Below, in pieces: positions 32,067-40,079 of a stretch of DNA of 64,000 bases. The notes beneath the pieces were generated by a model, which saw nothing but the letters and a program-made list of their open reading frames with translations, had not been told where the DNA came from and did not search any database. How positions within the stretch are numbered: position 1 is the first letter of the stretch; the number at the start of each line of letters is the position of its first letter. Source of the DNA: JAUPTX01 sp964652835 (lineage in GTDB: Bacteria; Patescibacteriota; Minisyncoccia; Phycocordibacterales; CSBR16-119). The stretch is from positions 28,453-92,452 of the forward strand of contig CAZZCB010000002.1 of the NCBI GenBank assembly GCA_964652835.1. Reading direction: 5' to 3'. The position numbers and the translations under genes are program-made.

Positions 32067-32098
32067 ACACAAAACCCCGCATTTGCGGGGTTTTGTGT
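32067..32098. terminator. Bidirectional intrinsic terminator
   Basis: ACACAAAACCCCGC, ATTT, GCGGGGTTTTGTGT, then TTCTTTTTT. Confidence 0.9.
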
Positions 32099-32136
32099 TT
32101 CTTTTTTACAAAGCTTTTGTTTGATATAATGGGCGC

Positions 32137-32625
32137 ATGGAAACATTTAAATTAATTAGAAATATATTTGTAGTTTTATTAGCGCTCGGTTTTACTTTTC
32201 TTTTACTTAGTTATTTAAAAAATAAAGAAGTAGTGCAGGCGCCAGAAGATTCTTCAGATAAAGGAAATGAAACAGAAGTATTTTCTCTGACAAGCTTAAA
32301 AGGAGTTGAAATATTTATTGATTCGCCAAAAGAAAACACTGTTGTCTCAAGTCCTCTTAAAATAACAGGAAAAGCTCCAGGGAATTGGTTTTTTGAAGCG
32401 AGCGCGCCAGTCACGATAACAAACTGGGACGGACTGATCATCGGCGAGTCATACATAACAGCAAAAGGCGAGTGGATGACTACAGACTACGTACCCTTTG
32501 AAGGAGACCTAGAGTTTACAAATACAGAATATGGAGATTATGGATTCCTGATTTTGCGAAAAGACAATCCATCAGGACTTCCAGAAAATGACGATGCTGT
32601 AGAGTTTAAAGTTTTATTTAAATAA
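32137..32625 (+). CDS. Membrane-anchored Gmad2 (Ig-like) domain protein
   Basis: A 162-residue protein with one N-terminal membrane helix (IFVVLLALGFTFLLLSYL), an acidic linker, and a Gmad2-type immunoglobulin-like domain: IDSPKENTVVSSPLKITGKAPGNWFFEASAPVTI (in two parts), GEWMTTDYVPFEGDLEF. The domain is found in spore-germination and cell-surface proteins and probably binds an outer ligand. TATAAT (32125-32130) lies 6 nt before ATG, so the mRNA should be leaderless. Confidence 0.88.
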   Translation: METFKLIRNIFVVLLALGFTFLLLSYLKNKEVVQAPEDSSDKGNETEVFSLTSLKGVEIFIDSPKENTVVSSPLKITGKAPGNWFFEASAPVTITNWDGLIIGESYITAKGEWMTTDYVPFEGDLEFTNTEYGDYGFLILRKDNPSGLPENDDAVEFKVLFK

Positions 32626-32629
32626 AAAA

Positions 32630-32655
32630 GAAAGAAGGCCCTGCTAAGGGTCTTC
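32630..32655 (-). terminator. Terminator of the minus-strand exported protein gene
   Basis: Stem GAAG-CCCT/AGGG-CTTC with small mismatches, overlapping the stop codon region; minus-strand TTTCTTTTTT follows. Confidence 0.65.
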
Positions 32656-33048
32656 TCTGTTTCCCGTGCTTAAACCCGGATCCATCTTTTTGAGTGTGGT
32701 CCACGACTTTAATTTAAAGTCGTATTTATATTTTGCGCCGGGCGTCTTCACTACGAAGAATTTGGGCCCGGCGCTTTCTATTCTCATCTTTTCTTTTCCC
32801 AGGTCGTAGTCCTTATTCAAAAGACATCCGTGTGTACTCTCGGTGTTGCTTGAGAGGATAAAGATGTCACCACCTTTGTTTTTTGGGCATTTTATATGGC
32901 GGAGTATCCCTTCGCCAGGGATTACGTACAAGCGCTCTTTGCTTTTAGGGCAGAAGCGCCCTTCTTCGGGTATTAAAAAGTCGCAGCTTTGAGCATTTGC
33001 CCAGGTTGTGATGCAAATCGTCGCGGAGAGTAGGAAGATGTTTTTCAT
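32644..33048 (-). CDS. Exported Cys-containing hypothetical protein, 134 residues
   Basis: A signal peptide (MKNIFLLSATICITTWANA, cleavage after NA near residue 19) precedes a mature part with four cysteines (SCDFLIPEEG, RFCPKSKER, HIKCPKNKGG, HGCLLNKD) that could form two disulphides. No domain is recognised. It is a single-gene unit with a promoter (TTGTCA-16-TATAAT) that shares its -35 with the divergent gene at 33156, and a private terminator. GC content is higher than in its neighbours. Function unknown. Confidence 0.72.
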   Translation of the reverse strand: MKNIFLLSATICITTWANAQSCDFLIPEEGRFCPKSKERLYVIPGEGILRHIKCPKNKGGDIFILSSNTESTHGCLLNKDYDLGKEKMRIESAGPKFFVVKTPGAKYKYDFKLKSWTTLKKMDPGLSTGNREDP

Positions 33049-33077
33049 CGGATTTAGTTTTAAGGTGCTCTAAGAAA

Positions 33078-33105
33078 ATTATAAAATGAATCCACATTTT
33101 GACAA
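33078..33105 (-). promoter_or_regulatory. Minus-strand promoter of the divergent pair
   Basis: TTGTCA (33100-33105), 16-nt spacer, perfect TATAAT (33078-33083) on the minus strand. The -35 overlaps that of the plus-strand promoter. Confidence 0.75.
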
Positions 33106-33127
33106 AAGGTTTTTAAACAGTTACAAA
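33099..33127 (+). promoter_or_regulatory. Plus-strand promoter of the divergent pair
   Basis: TTGACA (33099-33104), 17-nt spacer, TACAAA (33122-33127). Shares five bases of its -35 with the minus-strand promoter. Confidence 0.75.
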
Positions 33128-33155
33128 TATAGAGAACCAAAACATCACTTACCTG

Positions 33156-33290
33156 ATGATAGCTCTTACATTAAAACTAAACCCGGTTGCCGCCACAATC
33201 CTTTTCCTTGGATTGGTGGCTGGGGTATATATTGGATTTTTTTGGTGGCTGATCACCAAAGATCGTCCACCAAAAAGCAGCGACAAGTAG
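33156..33290 (+). CDS. Small single-pass membrane protein, 44 residues
   Basis: ATG 33156 encodes MIALTLKLNPVAATILFLGL followed by VAGVYIGFFWWLITKDRPPK and a polar end, i.e. one membrane helix with a basic cytoplasmic tail. I prefer this frame to a longer overlapping ORF (33086-33295), which would start upstream of the promoter and has no protein-like features. The leader (agagaaccaaaacatcactt) is A/C-rich. A terminator directly follows, making it an autonomous unit. Function unknown. Confidence 0.65.
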   Translation: MIALTLKLNPVAATILFLGLVAGVYIGFFWWLITKDRPPKSSDK

Positions 33291-33320
33291 AATAAGGCCA
33301 CCTCAAGGGGTGGCCTTATT
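33291..33320. terminator. Intrinsic terminator
   Basis: AATAAGGCCACC, TCAAGG, GGTGGCCTTATT, then TCTTTT. Confidence 0.85.
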
Positions 33321-33393
33321 TCTTTTAATCTGTAGATAAAAAATTCCTAATTTGCTACAATTTAACTGTAGTTATTATTTATATCTTATAAAT

Positions 33394-33588
33394 ATGGGAA
33401 AAATTTTGAAAATAATCCTTTGGGTTTTGGCTGCGATTATCGTGATCTATCTAGCTTTTGGTAGAACAAACAAAGAAGTCGTGGCTCCAACACCAGAGAT
33501 GACTGGTGGACCAGCTGGCGATCGAGCGTTCCTACAAACAGATTTAGAGACAAACGCAGGCGCATCATCAGACTCTTCTATACAGTAG
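33394..33588 (+). CDS. Small membrane-anchored protein, 64 residues
   Basis: One N-terminal membrane helix (ILKIILWVLAAIIVIYLAFG) followed by an extracytoplasmic polar tail (APTPEMTGGPAGDRAFLQTD). ATG 33394 (MGKILKII) is chosen; the longer ORF begins inside the probable promoter region. No family recognised. A long A/T hairpin terminator follows, so it is separate from the downstream exporter operon. Confidence 0.65.
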   Translation: MGKILKIILWVLAAIIVIYLAFGRTNKEVVAPTPEMTGGPAGDRAFLQTDLETNAGASSDSSIQ

Positions 33589-33595
33589 TATTAAG

Positions 33596-33632
33596 AAAAA
33601 ATACACATTTTTTCAAAAAGTGTGTATTTTTT
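33596..33632. terminator. Bidirectional AT-rich terminator
   Basis: AAAAAATACACA (33596-33607) with TGTGTATTTTTT (33621-33632). Confidence 0.75.
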
Positions 33633-33663
33633 CTTTAAAGACTTAAATGCTATAATACATTTT

Positions 33664-35064
33664 ATGTTAGATGCAATATCAAAAAAAATAGATTTTAAAA
33701 AAAATAAATACATATTACTAGGAGCTGCTTTCGTACTGCTACTTATTACTATAATCGGCGGTAATAAAAAAGAAGATCCAAGTCTTATTAGAAGTGGTGT
33801 TACTAGAGGAGATGTAAATTCTGTAATCAGTCTTTCAGGGAAAGTTGAGTCATCAAACGACGTATCACTTCGTTTCAATACAAGCGGAACTATTTCAAAT
33901 GTTTACGTACAGGAAGGTCAGGCGGTGAAAGAAGGAGACAGACTTATGAGTCTAGATAACAGGTCTTTAGAAGCAGACTTGCTTAAAGCTACGGCAAACC
34001 TAGAACTTCAAAGAGCTGAGACTCGTGTTTCTAATGCAGAGCTGGACAGAGCAGTAGAAAGCGCTTATATAGAACTTCTAAACAATGACCTTCAGGCATA
34101 TCCAAAAGATGAAGATGAGGACTACGACGTTGTTGTCCCTGTTGTTTCTGGTTCTTACACTGGTAAAAAAGAAGGAGTCTATAATATAGACATCTACGGA
34201 TCAGCTGCATCTTCTGGTATTTCTTTTAGATATTCTGGGCTTGAACCTCAAGATACTGAAACTGTAAATCTTTATTCTATTTCAAAGCTTGGTAACCTAG
34301 GGCTTTATCTTCAGTTTGATGCAGACAGTAACTACAGAAGTACTGAGTGGATTATTCCTATTCCTAATACAAGAAGTTCAACATATGCGACAGTGCTAAA
34401 CAATTACAAAGAAGCTTTGGCGAGTCGTGATGCAGGTGACTCTTCAAACGTATCTATAGAAATATCAAATGCAAAAATAAAACAAGCACAGGCGGAAATC
34501 GCTAGAATACAAGCTGACATAAGTGAAAGAGTTCTGCGAGCACCTTTTGACGGAACTGTTTCTTTTATCGGTCCACAAAAAGGGGAAATAGCTAGCACGA
34601 CAGAAACAGCTATTTCTCTGATTTCTCCAGAAAGCTATGAGATTAAAATCCAAATCCCAGAAGTGGACTTGTCTCAAATACAGCAAGGTCAAGTGGCTGA
34701 TATTACTCTAGACGCTTATCCAGGAGAGAAATTTACTGGTTATGTAGTATCTATAGACCCAGCAGAGACTATTGTAGATGGAGTTTCTGTTTACGAAGCT
34801 TCTGTGTATTTTAACGAACAGGATCCTAAAATTAAATCTGGAATGACAGCCAGTGTAAATATTTTTAGCGGTAAAAAAGAAAACGTTCTAAAAATCGGTA
34901 AGCAGTTCATAGAAAAAGATGAGATGGGAGAATTTGTTTTAGTCTATATGGACGGCGAGCAAGTTAAAACATACATCACGACTGGGTTTGTCGGAACAGA
35001 CGGATATGTAGAAGTAACTAGTGGACTTTTGGAAACAGATATTATAATCAGTAAATTCGAGTAA
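33664..35064 (+). CDS. Periplasmic-adaptor-type (HlyD/MacA-like) protein
   Basis: A 466-residue membrane-fusion/adaptor protein: one N-terminal membrane helix (YILLGAAFVLLLITIIGG), a barrel-sandwich (lipoyl-like) half SNDVSLRFNTSGTISNVYVQ, a helical hairpin, the second half VLRAPFDGTVSFIGPQKGEI, and a beta-barrel with IPEVDLSQIQQGQVADITLD. The hairpin is interrupted by an unusual insert (about residues 145-235) of beta-rich sequence. TATAAT (33651-33656) 7 nt before ATG indicates a leaderless mRNA. It heads an operon with an FtsX-like permease and an ABC ATPase, the MacAB arrangement. Confidence 0.88.
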   Translation: MLDAISKKIDFKKNKYILLGAAFVLLLITIIGGNKKEDPSLIRSGVTRGDVNSVISLSGKVESSNDVSLRFNTSGTISNVYVQEGQAVKEGDRLMSLDNRSLEADLLKATANLELQRAETRVSNAELDRAVESAYIELLNNDLQAYPKDEDEDYDVVVPVVSGSYTGKKEGVYNIDIYGSAASSGISFRYSGLEPQDTETVNLYSISKLGNLGLYLQFDADSNYRSTEWIIPIPNTRSSTYATVLNNYKEALASRDAGDSSNVSIEISNAKIKQAQAEIARIQADISERVLRAPFDGTVSFIGPQKGEIASTTETAISLISPESYEIKIQIPEVDLSQIQQGQVADITLDAYPGEKFTGYVVSIDPAETIVDGVSVYEASVYFNEQDPKIKSGMTASVNIFSGKKENVLKIGKQFIEKDEMGEFVLVYMDGEQVKTYITTGFVGTDGYVEVTSGLLETDIIISKFE

Positions 35065-35065
35065 T

Positions 35066-36313
35066 ATGTGGACTTCATTAAGAGTTGGATTTCTCCTAGG
35101 TGTGCGTCAAATCCAAAGAGCTTCTATCTGGACTACTCTTTTAATTATTTTTATCATGACACTTACGTTTTTAAATCTCGTAGGTGTTTCTGGTATTTTA
35201 GTTGGACTAATAGAAGGTTCGGTTGAAGCGAACAGAAATCAATATACTGGAAACGTTTTTATATCGACCCCTTCTGGTGATCCGTATATAAAAGATACAA
35301 ATTCAATAATCCAAACCCTGGGAACGATAAAAGAAGTCGATAATTTTTCTTATCGATATATTGGTAATGCATCCGCGGAAGCAAATTACAAAACAAGAAG
35401 AGATCAAAATGAAGTTAAAGACACTGTTGGAGCTCAAGTTGCAGGTATAGACGCCGAAAGAGAAGACGATGTTACAAATTTATCTAAATATGTAGTAGAA
35501 GGTGAATATCTAACAAACGACGATACTGACAGTATTTTGATTGGTGCAAACTTGCTTCGCCAATATGCGGCGGACTTTGGAGAGGGTTTTTCAACTCTCG
35601 ACGACGTCGGTCCTGGAGTAAAAATCCGAATGACGTACGGAGATAAAACTAAAGAATACACAGTAAAAGGGGTTGTAGACAGTAAGGTTAACGAAACCTC
35701 GCTAAGAGTTTTCATGATAGATGGGGAGTTCGTCAGATTTTTTGATCGATCAAATCTAAATGTAAATGAAGTTGCTGTTGTTGCTAAAGACGGCGTGCCA
35801 GAAACTGTTCTTAAAAATATTATTGTTAGAAGTACTACTCCAGGTGTTGCGAAAATACAAACAGCTGAAGAATCTATACCTCAGTTTCTAAACGATATTA
35901 AACTCGCATTCGGTATTCTTGGAAACATCATCGGAGGTATTGGTATTGTTGTGGCGTCAATCACTATATTTATTATTATTTTTATAAACGCCATCACACG
36001 TAGAAAGTACATTGGTATTTTAAAGGCAATCGGTACAAAAGCACGGTCTATTCAGTTCGCTTATGTTTTGCAATCAATCTTCTATGCATTTTCTGGATCG
36101 GTTGTTGGTGTGGCGGTGCTTTACGGAGTTCTTGTTCCGCTGGTCGCTAAAAACCCGATAGACTTTCCATTTTCTGATGGAATATTAGTTGCTCCAGTTG
36201 GTGATGTAACAACAAAAGTTATAATCTTAATGATAGTAACAATGATCGCAGGGTTTATTCCAGCCTGGATGATTATCAGAAAAAATACACTCGACTCTAT
36301 TTTAGGTAGATAA
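35066..36313 (+). CDS. MacB/LolC-type ABC transporter permease (FtsX domain)
   Basis: A 415-residue permease with the FtsX-family layout: an N-terminal helix after LRVGFLLGVRQIQRASIW, a large extracytoplasmic MacB_PCD-type domain (about residues 50-270), and three C-terminal helices including IVVASITIFIIIFINAITRRKYIGILKA (in part) and MIAGFIPAWMIIRKNTLDSI. The RRKYIGILKAIGTK loop is the typical coupling segment. It starts 1 nt after the adaptor gene. The system probably exports a peptide or lipid or works on the cell envelope by mechanotransmission. Confidence 0.9.
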   Translation: MWTSLRVGFLLGVRQIQRASIWTTLLIIFIMTLTFLNLVGVSGILVGLIEGSVEANRNQYTGNVFISTPSGDPYIKDTNSIIQTLGTIKEVDNFSYRYIGNASAEANYKTRRDQNEVKDTVGAQVAGIDAEREDDVTNLSKYVVEGEYLTNDDTDSILIGANLLRQYAADFGEGFSTLDDVGPGVKIRMTYGDKTKEYTVKGVVDSKVNETSLRVFMIDGEFVRFFDRSNLNVNEVAVVAKDGVPETVLKNIIVRSTTPGVAKIQTAEESIPQFLNDIKLAFGILGNIIGGIGIVVASITIFIIIFINAITRRKYIGILKAIGTKARSIQFAYVLQSIFYAFSGSVVGVAVLYGVLVPLVAKNPIDFPFSDGILVAPVGDVTTKVIILMIVTMIAGFIPAWMIIRKNTLDSILGR

Positions 36314-36322
36314 AATTCTCAT

Positions 36323-37000
36323 ATGATACAAGTAAAAAATTTAAAAAAGACATACGCAAACGGAAAAATAGAAACCCATGTTCTAAAAGGGATTGATTTA
36401 GAAGTTAAAACGGGTGAGTTTTTGGCGATAATGGGGAAGTCTGGAGCAGGTAAATCAACTCTTATGTATCAAATGAGTATTTTAGATGAGCCGACTTCCG
36501 GTGAGATTTTAATTGACGGTGTAGATATTCTCTCGCTCAGTATTCGCGAGAAGACAGAATTTCGGCTTAACCGTTTAGGTTATGTTTTCCAAGACTATGC
36601 TCTTGTTCCAGAACTTACTTCTCTTGAAAATATTATGATTCCACTTTTAATGAGAGGGCTCGACACTAGTGCCGCGAAAGAAAGAGCTTTAAAGGCCTTA
36701 GAGAGCGTAGGGCTTGTGAACAAAGATAAAAACCTACCAAGTCAGCTTTCAGGAGGAGAACAGCAAAGAGTTTCTATCGCGCGTGCTGTGGCTCAAGACC
36801 CTATTATTTTATTTGCAGATGAACCGACAGCTAACCTGGACTCTGTTTCAAGTGCAAACATCGTAGATGTGCTTATGGACTTAAACAAAAAAGGTCAAAC
36901 GATCGTTATGGTTACGCACGAAAAAGAATACACAAATCACTGTAATAGAATTATTTTTCTTGAAGATGGAAAAATTATTAGAGAAGATATCTTAAGATAA
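36323..37000 (+). CDS. ABC transporter ATP-binding protein (MacB/LolD-like)
   Basis: A 225-residue ATPase: Walker A GKSGAGKST, Q-loop VFQDYALVPELT, signature LSGGEQQRVSIARAVA, Walker B ILFADEPTANLDS and the switch His in MVTHEKEY. The LDEPTSGEILIDG and PELTSLENI segments are typical for the MacB/LolD subfamily that pairs with FtsX-type permeases. It is in an operon with the adaptor and permease upstream and a CcdA-like gene 1 nt downstream. Confidence 0.95.
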   Translation: MIQVKNLKKTYANGKIETHVLKGIDLEVKTGEFLAIMGKSGAGKSTLMYQMSILDEPTSGEILIDGVDILSLSIREKTEFRLNRLGYVFQDYALVPELTSLENIMIPLLMRGLDTSAAKERALKALESVGLVNKDKNLPSQLSGGEQQRVSIARAVAQDPIILFADEPTANLDSVSSANIVDVLMDLNKKGQTIVMVTHEKEYTNHCNRIIFLEDGKIIREDILR

Positions 37001-37001
37001 A

Positions 37002-37715
37002 ATGGAGATAGCATTTTTAGTTGGTGCATTTTTTGCCGGAGTTTTTATGTTCCTGGCGCCATGTACACTTCCACTTGTCCCTGGTTTTTTGTCTTTTGTT
37101 TCAGCCGGAGAAAAAAAGAAAGTTATAATAAATACTTTGTTTTTTATCTTTGGTTTTTCAATTGTATTTATTTTGCTCGGAGCTTTAGCTTCTTTTCTGG
37201 GCGGTCAGCTTGTTGTCGTAAGATCTGTTTTGTCTAAAGTCGGCGGTATTTTGATTATTATTTTTGGACTCTATATTTTAAGAGTTTTCAGACTTCCTAT
37301 TTTTGAAAGACCAGTCAGTCTTTTTCGTTTTAAACATTTAAAGCCAGGGAATTCCGGAAGCGCTTTTGTTCTAGGTGTATCCTTTGCTGCTGGCTGGACT
37401 CCGTGCGTGGGGCCGATCCTTGCGTCCATACTCTTAATAGCAGGGAACACAGATACTGTTTTGGTTGGAATATTTTTGCTCTCTGTTTTTTCTTTGGGTC
37501 TTGCTCTGCCTTTTTTAGTAACAGCCTTACTTGCTCACAGGATGAAAAACATCTTCACAAAAATCAGTGAAAATAAGTGGGTCTATAAATTTGGAGGAGT
37601 ACTTCTTATTTTAATCGGAGTTCTTTTATTTACAGACAATTTCTACCTTCTACTTCGTTGGGGTTTTAAGGCTTTGAACTTTATCGGTTATGAGGAGATT
37701 TTAAACTTCCTTTAG
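37002..37715 (+). CDS. ccdA: CcdA/DsbD-type thiol-disulphide membrane transporter
   Basis: A 237-residue six-helix membrane protein. The two redox cysteines sit in the canonical contexts FLAPCTLPLVPGFLSFVSAG and AAGWTPCVGPILASIL, as in CcdA, which passes electrons from cytoplasmic thioredoxin to extracytoplasmic thiols. It starts 1 nt after the ABC ATPase gene, suggesting co-expression of thiol reduction with the exporter. Its end overlaps the end of the convergent DedA gene by 4 nt. Confidence 0.93.
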   Translation: MEIAFLVGAFFAGVFMFLAPCTLPLVPGFLSFVSAGEKKKVIINTLFFIFGFSIVFILLGALASFLGGQLVVVRSVLSKVGGILIIIFGLYILRVFRLPIFERPVSLFRFKHLKPGNSGSAFVLGVSFAAGWTPCVGPILASILLIAGNTDTVLVGIFLLSVFSLGLALPFLVTALLAHRMKNIFTKISENKWVYKFGGVLLILIGVLLFTDNFYLLLRWGFKALNFIGYEEILNFL

Positions 37716-38377
37716 TTATTATCTTCCTCTTTTTTCTCAAGACCAGGTATTATCGTTGGGATATATTCTCCAATCATTGTAATCCATTTCAAGAAGTTTT
37801 TCTGAACATATCTGAGTAACAAAACAGAAAGCACCACTGCGAGCACTATAAGTAGATAGTTTTTAAATCTAGCCACTCCAGCAGTCACGAAGCTTATTTG
37901 TTTGTGAAAATAATTTCCAAGCCCAAGGAAAATATTTACATATATCACCAAAGCTAAAAGATCGTATTTTATAAATTTCTTTCGGTCTATACCGAGCGTT
38001 CCAGAAACTACAGGACCGATAAACCGTAGATAAACAAGAAATCTAGAAAAGAATATTATTTTATTGATATGTTTTTCTAAATACTCTTTGTTTTTTAAAA
38101 TACCTTTTTTCTCAAGTTTTTCTTGAAGTTTCTTTGTTAACTTACTTCCGCGTTTCGCTAAACTATAAAGTATATAGTCGCTAGCTAACATTCCGAGTAT
38201 AAAAATAATAGAAACAAGATAATATTTAAAAATACCAAGACTTGTTAAATATCCCATTCCAAGCAGTACCAGTTCTTCTGGTACTGGTATTATCATGTTA
38301 GACATAAGGGCTAGGATAAACACGCCTCCGTAGCTTAATCCGCCCATCGACTGAACTATTAGATCTGTTTCTTGCAC
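37712..38377 (-). CDS. DedA family membrane protein
   Basis: A 221-residue DedA/SNARE-associated-type protein. NMIIPVPEELVLLGMGYL is the re-entrant loop with the conserved Glu, SRFLVYLRFIGPVVSGTLGI holds the FxRxxPxxR-like motif (here RFLVYLRFIGP), and a C-terminal helix pair follows. Some members flip undecaprenyl phosphate or phospholipids. It is convergent with ccdA and divergent from the small membrane-anchored gene at 38445. Confidence 0.9.
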   Translation of the reverse strand: MQETDLIVQSMGGLSYGGVFILALMSNMIIPVPEELVLLGMGYLTSLGIFKYYLVSIIFILGMLASDYILYSLAKRGSKLTKKLQEKLEKKGILKNKEYLEKHINKIIFFSRFLVYLRFIGPVVSGTLGIDRKKFIKYDLLALVIYVNIFLGLGNYFHKQISFVTAGVARFKNYLLIVLAVVLSVLLLRYVQKNFLKWITMIGEYIPTIIPGLEKKEEDNN

Positions 38378-38444
38378 AGTTTGTATTATACTATATTTGA
38401 TAAAATGTTATAATATACCTATTACTTTTTAATCTATATAAATT

Positions 38445-38909
38445 ATGGAAAATAATACACAGGTCAAAAACTTTTTTTACATTATCTTAGCGTTAGTTAT
38501 CGTTTTGGTGGCTTTTGTTTTGATAAGAAAAAACAAAAGAGCAGGTGAAGAGTCACAATATGAAGTAGGACAAGCGATGGTAGACAGTATTGATATCACA
38601 CTTAAGGAATCTTTCCCAGTACAGGTAGACGTTTTGGTTAAAGGAAATCTACCAGACGGATGTACTGAGCTGGGGGACGCAAAACAACAACTTTTAGGAA
38701 AAACATTTAACATAAATCTAGAAACAAGAAAATTAAAAGACGCAGATGTTATGTGTACACAGGCGCTTGTGCCTTTCGAGGAAACTATCGCTCTTGAAAA
38801 CGTGGTAGGAATAACAGCTGGAGAATACACAGTAACGGTGAACGGTGTTTCAAAAACATTTGTTATGGATGTAGATAACTACATTTCTAACGAAGATCCA
38901 TTGAAATAA
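38445..38909 (+). CDS. Membrane-anchored exported protein with a Cys pair
   Basis: A 154-residue protein with one N-terminal helix (FFYIILALVIVLVAFVLI) and an extracytoplasmic domain containing KGNLPDGCTELGDAKQQ, NINLETRKLKDADVMCTQAL and the closing ITAGEYTVTVNGV strand. The two Cys probably form a disulphide, which fits with ccdA close by. The domain pattern (LPDGCTEL...DADVMCTQ) recurs in bacterial lipoproteins of unknown role. The next exported protein follows after 4 nt. Confidence 0.8.
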   Translation: MENNTQVKNFFYIILALVIVLVAFVLIRKNKRAGEESQYEVGQAMVDSIDITLKESFPVQVDVLVKGNLPDGCTELGDAKQQLLGKTFNINLETRKLKDADVMCTQALVPFEETIALENVVGITAGEYTVTVNGVSKTFVMDVDNYISNEDPLK

Positions 38910-38913
38910 AAAT

Positions 38914-39693
38914 ATGAGATTTGGCGTACTAGCACTATCTTTTTTCCTTTTTGCTTTTGCAGGGTCTGCAGAGGCTGTATCACTTAGAACCGGTTTTGTA
39001 GACGGCCCTGTTTGGTTTTCCACAGAATCCTTAAAGCTAGACCAAACAGTAAAAATCTACACAGCTGTTTTTAACGGTGAGAGTTCTATGCTATCTGTAA
39101 AAGTAGATTTTCTTGACGACGAAACAGTTTTATCGACAAAAGAAATAAGTGTAAGTCCGAACGAAACAAAATCTGTATCGATAGATTGGAAAGTTTCTTC
39201 TGGAGAGCACGATATTTTTGCAAAAGTCTCGTCGGCAAAAGTGGGCGGAGAAACTGTTATCCTAGAAAGATCAAAAACTGGCTCCGTTGATTTTTCCGTC
39301 ACAAAAGAAGTTCCAGCTGATGTTGTGAAAAAAGCATTAACCGATAAATTTTCAAATATTTTTGAAGGCGAGGGAAGTTTCTTGGAAAAAGCTGATGCAT
39401 TATTTAAGATGAACTTTGCAAAGAGTGAAGAGTGGAGAGAAAAAAAGATAATCGATTTTAAAACCTCTAAAGATAAAGTAGAAAAAAGAAGACTAGAAGA
39501 AAAAGAAGATAAAGATACCAAAACAAGCGTTAAGGTTATATCATTTATACACTTTTACTTTCTAGCTATCTGTTTGTTTATCTTTTCAACTTCAGTTTTG
39601 TTCTATATCCTAGCTGTTATCTTGATATATCTTGCTCTCAGGACTCTATGGAGACTACTACGAAGACTTTTTAGAAAAAAATACGAAGAATAA
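38914..39693 (+). CDS. Exported protein with Ig-like domain and C-terminal membrane helix
   Basis: A 259-residue protein: signal peptide (about 1-21, MRFGVLALSFFLFAFAGSAEA), a CARDB-like beta-sandwich (KIYTAVFNGESSMLSVKVDF, LSTKEISVSPNETKSVSID), a charged helical region (about 130-205), and one or two membrane helices near the C terminus (FYFLAICLFIFSTSVLFYIL) with a basic tail. It is probably anchored in the membrane with the Ig-like part outside. No function recognised. A strong terminator follows. Confidence 0.8.
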   Translation: MRFGVLALSFFLFAFAGSAEAVSLRTGFVDGPVWFSTESLKLDQTVKIYTAVFNGESSMLSVKVDFLDDETVLSTKEISVSPNETKSVSIDWKVSSGEHDIFAKVSSAKVGGETVILERSKTGSVDFSVTKEVPADVVKKALTDKFSNIFEGEGSFLEKADALFKMNFAKSEEWREKKIIDFKTSKDKVEKRRLEEKEDKDTKTSVKVISFIHFYFLAICLFIFSTSVLFYILAVILIYLALRTLWRLLRRLFRKKYEE

Positions 39694-39723
39694 AAAATGC
39701 AGGCGAAAGCCTGCATTTTTTAT
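39692..39723. terminator. Bidirectional intrinsic terminator
   Basis: AAAAAATGCAGGC, GAAA, GCCTGCATTTTTT. Confidence 0.9.
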
Positions 39724-39809
39724 TTGTTAGTTTATAGTCCAATAACAAAACATTTTATAAAATAGTCAATATTTTGTTTAAATCAAATAAATACATATAA
39801 TCTGTATGT

Positions 39810-40079
39810 ATGGATCTAAAAACTTTTATAAAAATCTGTCTTGCTGTGTCGGCTATATTTTTACCTTTCTGGGTAACATCTATTTTGTTTGTATTTTCAG
39901 TTTTTTATTTTGAAAATTTTTACTTTGCTCTTGTGGTTATGTTTTTGACCGATCTGCTTTATGGATTTGAAACAGTCTTCTTTTTAAATATCCCAGGAGT
40001 TTTGTTTTTCGCCTCAATTGTGATTTTCGTCATATCGCTAATCGTTAAAAGATTCTTAAATATAAATAAATCATTATGA
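39810..40079 (+). CDS. Small membrane protein, MreD-like position
   Basis: An 89-residue protein with three hydrophobic segments (LAVSAIFLPFWVTSILFVF, FALVVMFLTDLLYGFETVFF, VLFFASIVIFVISLIV). The VVMFLTDLLYG stretch and the position directly before a PBP2 gene, with ATGA overlap, recall MreD, the rod-shape membrane protein, but MreD is normally about 160 residues and no diagnostic motif is complete. I give the MreD reading as inference only. Confidence 0.6.
   Translation: MDLKTFIKICLAVSAIFLPFWVTSILFVFSVFYFENFYFALVVMFLTDLLYGFETVFFLNIPGVLFFASIVIFVISLIVKRFLNINKSL

Noticed and set aside
33086..33295. Plus-strand ORF of 69 codons upstream of and overlapping the 44-residue membrane protein
   Set aside because: It would start before the mapped promoter and contains no membrane or domain pattern.
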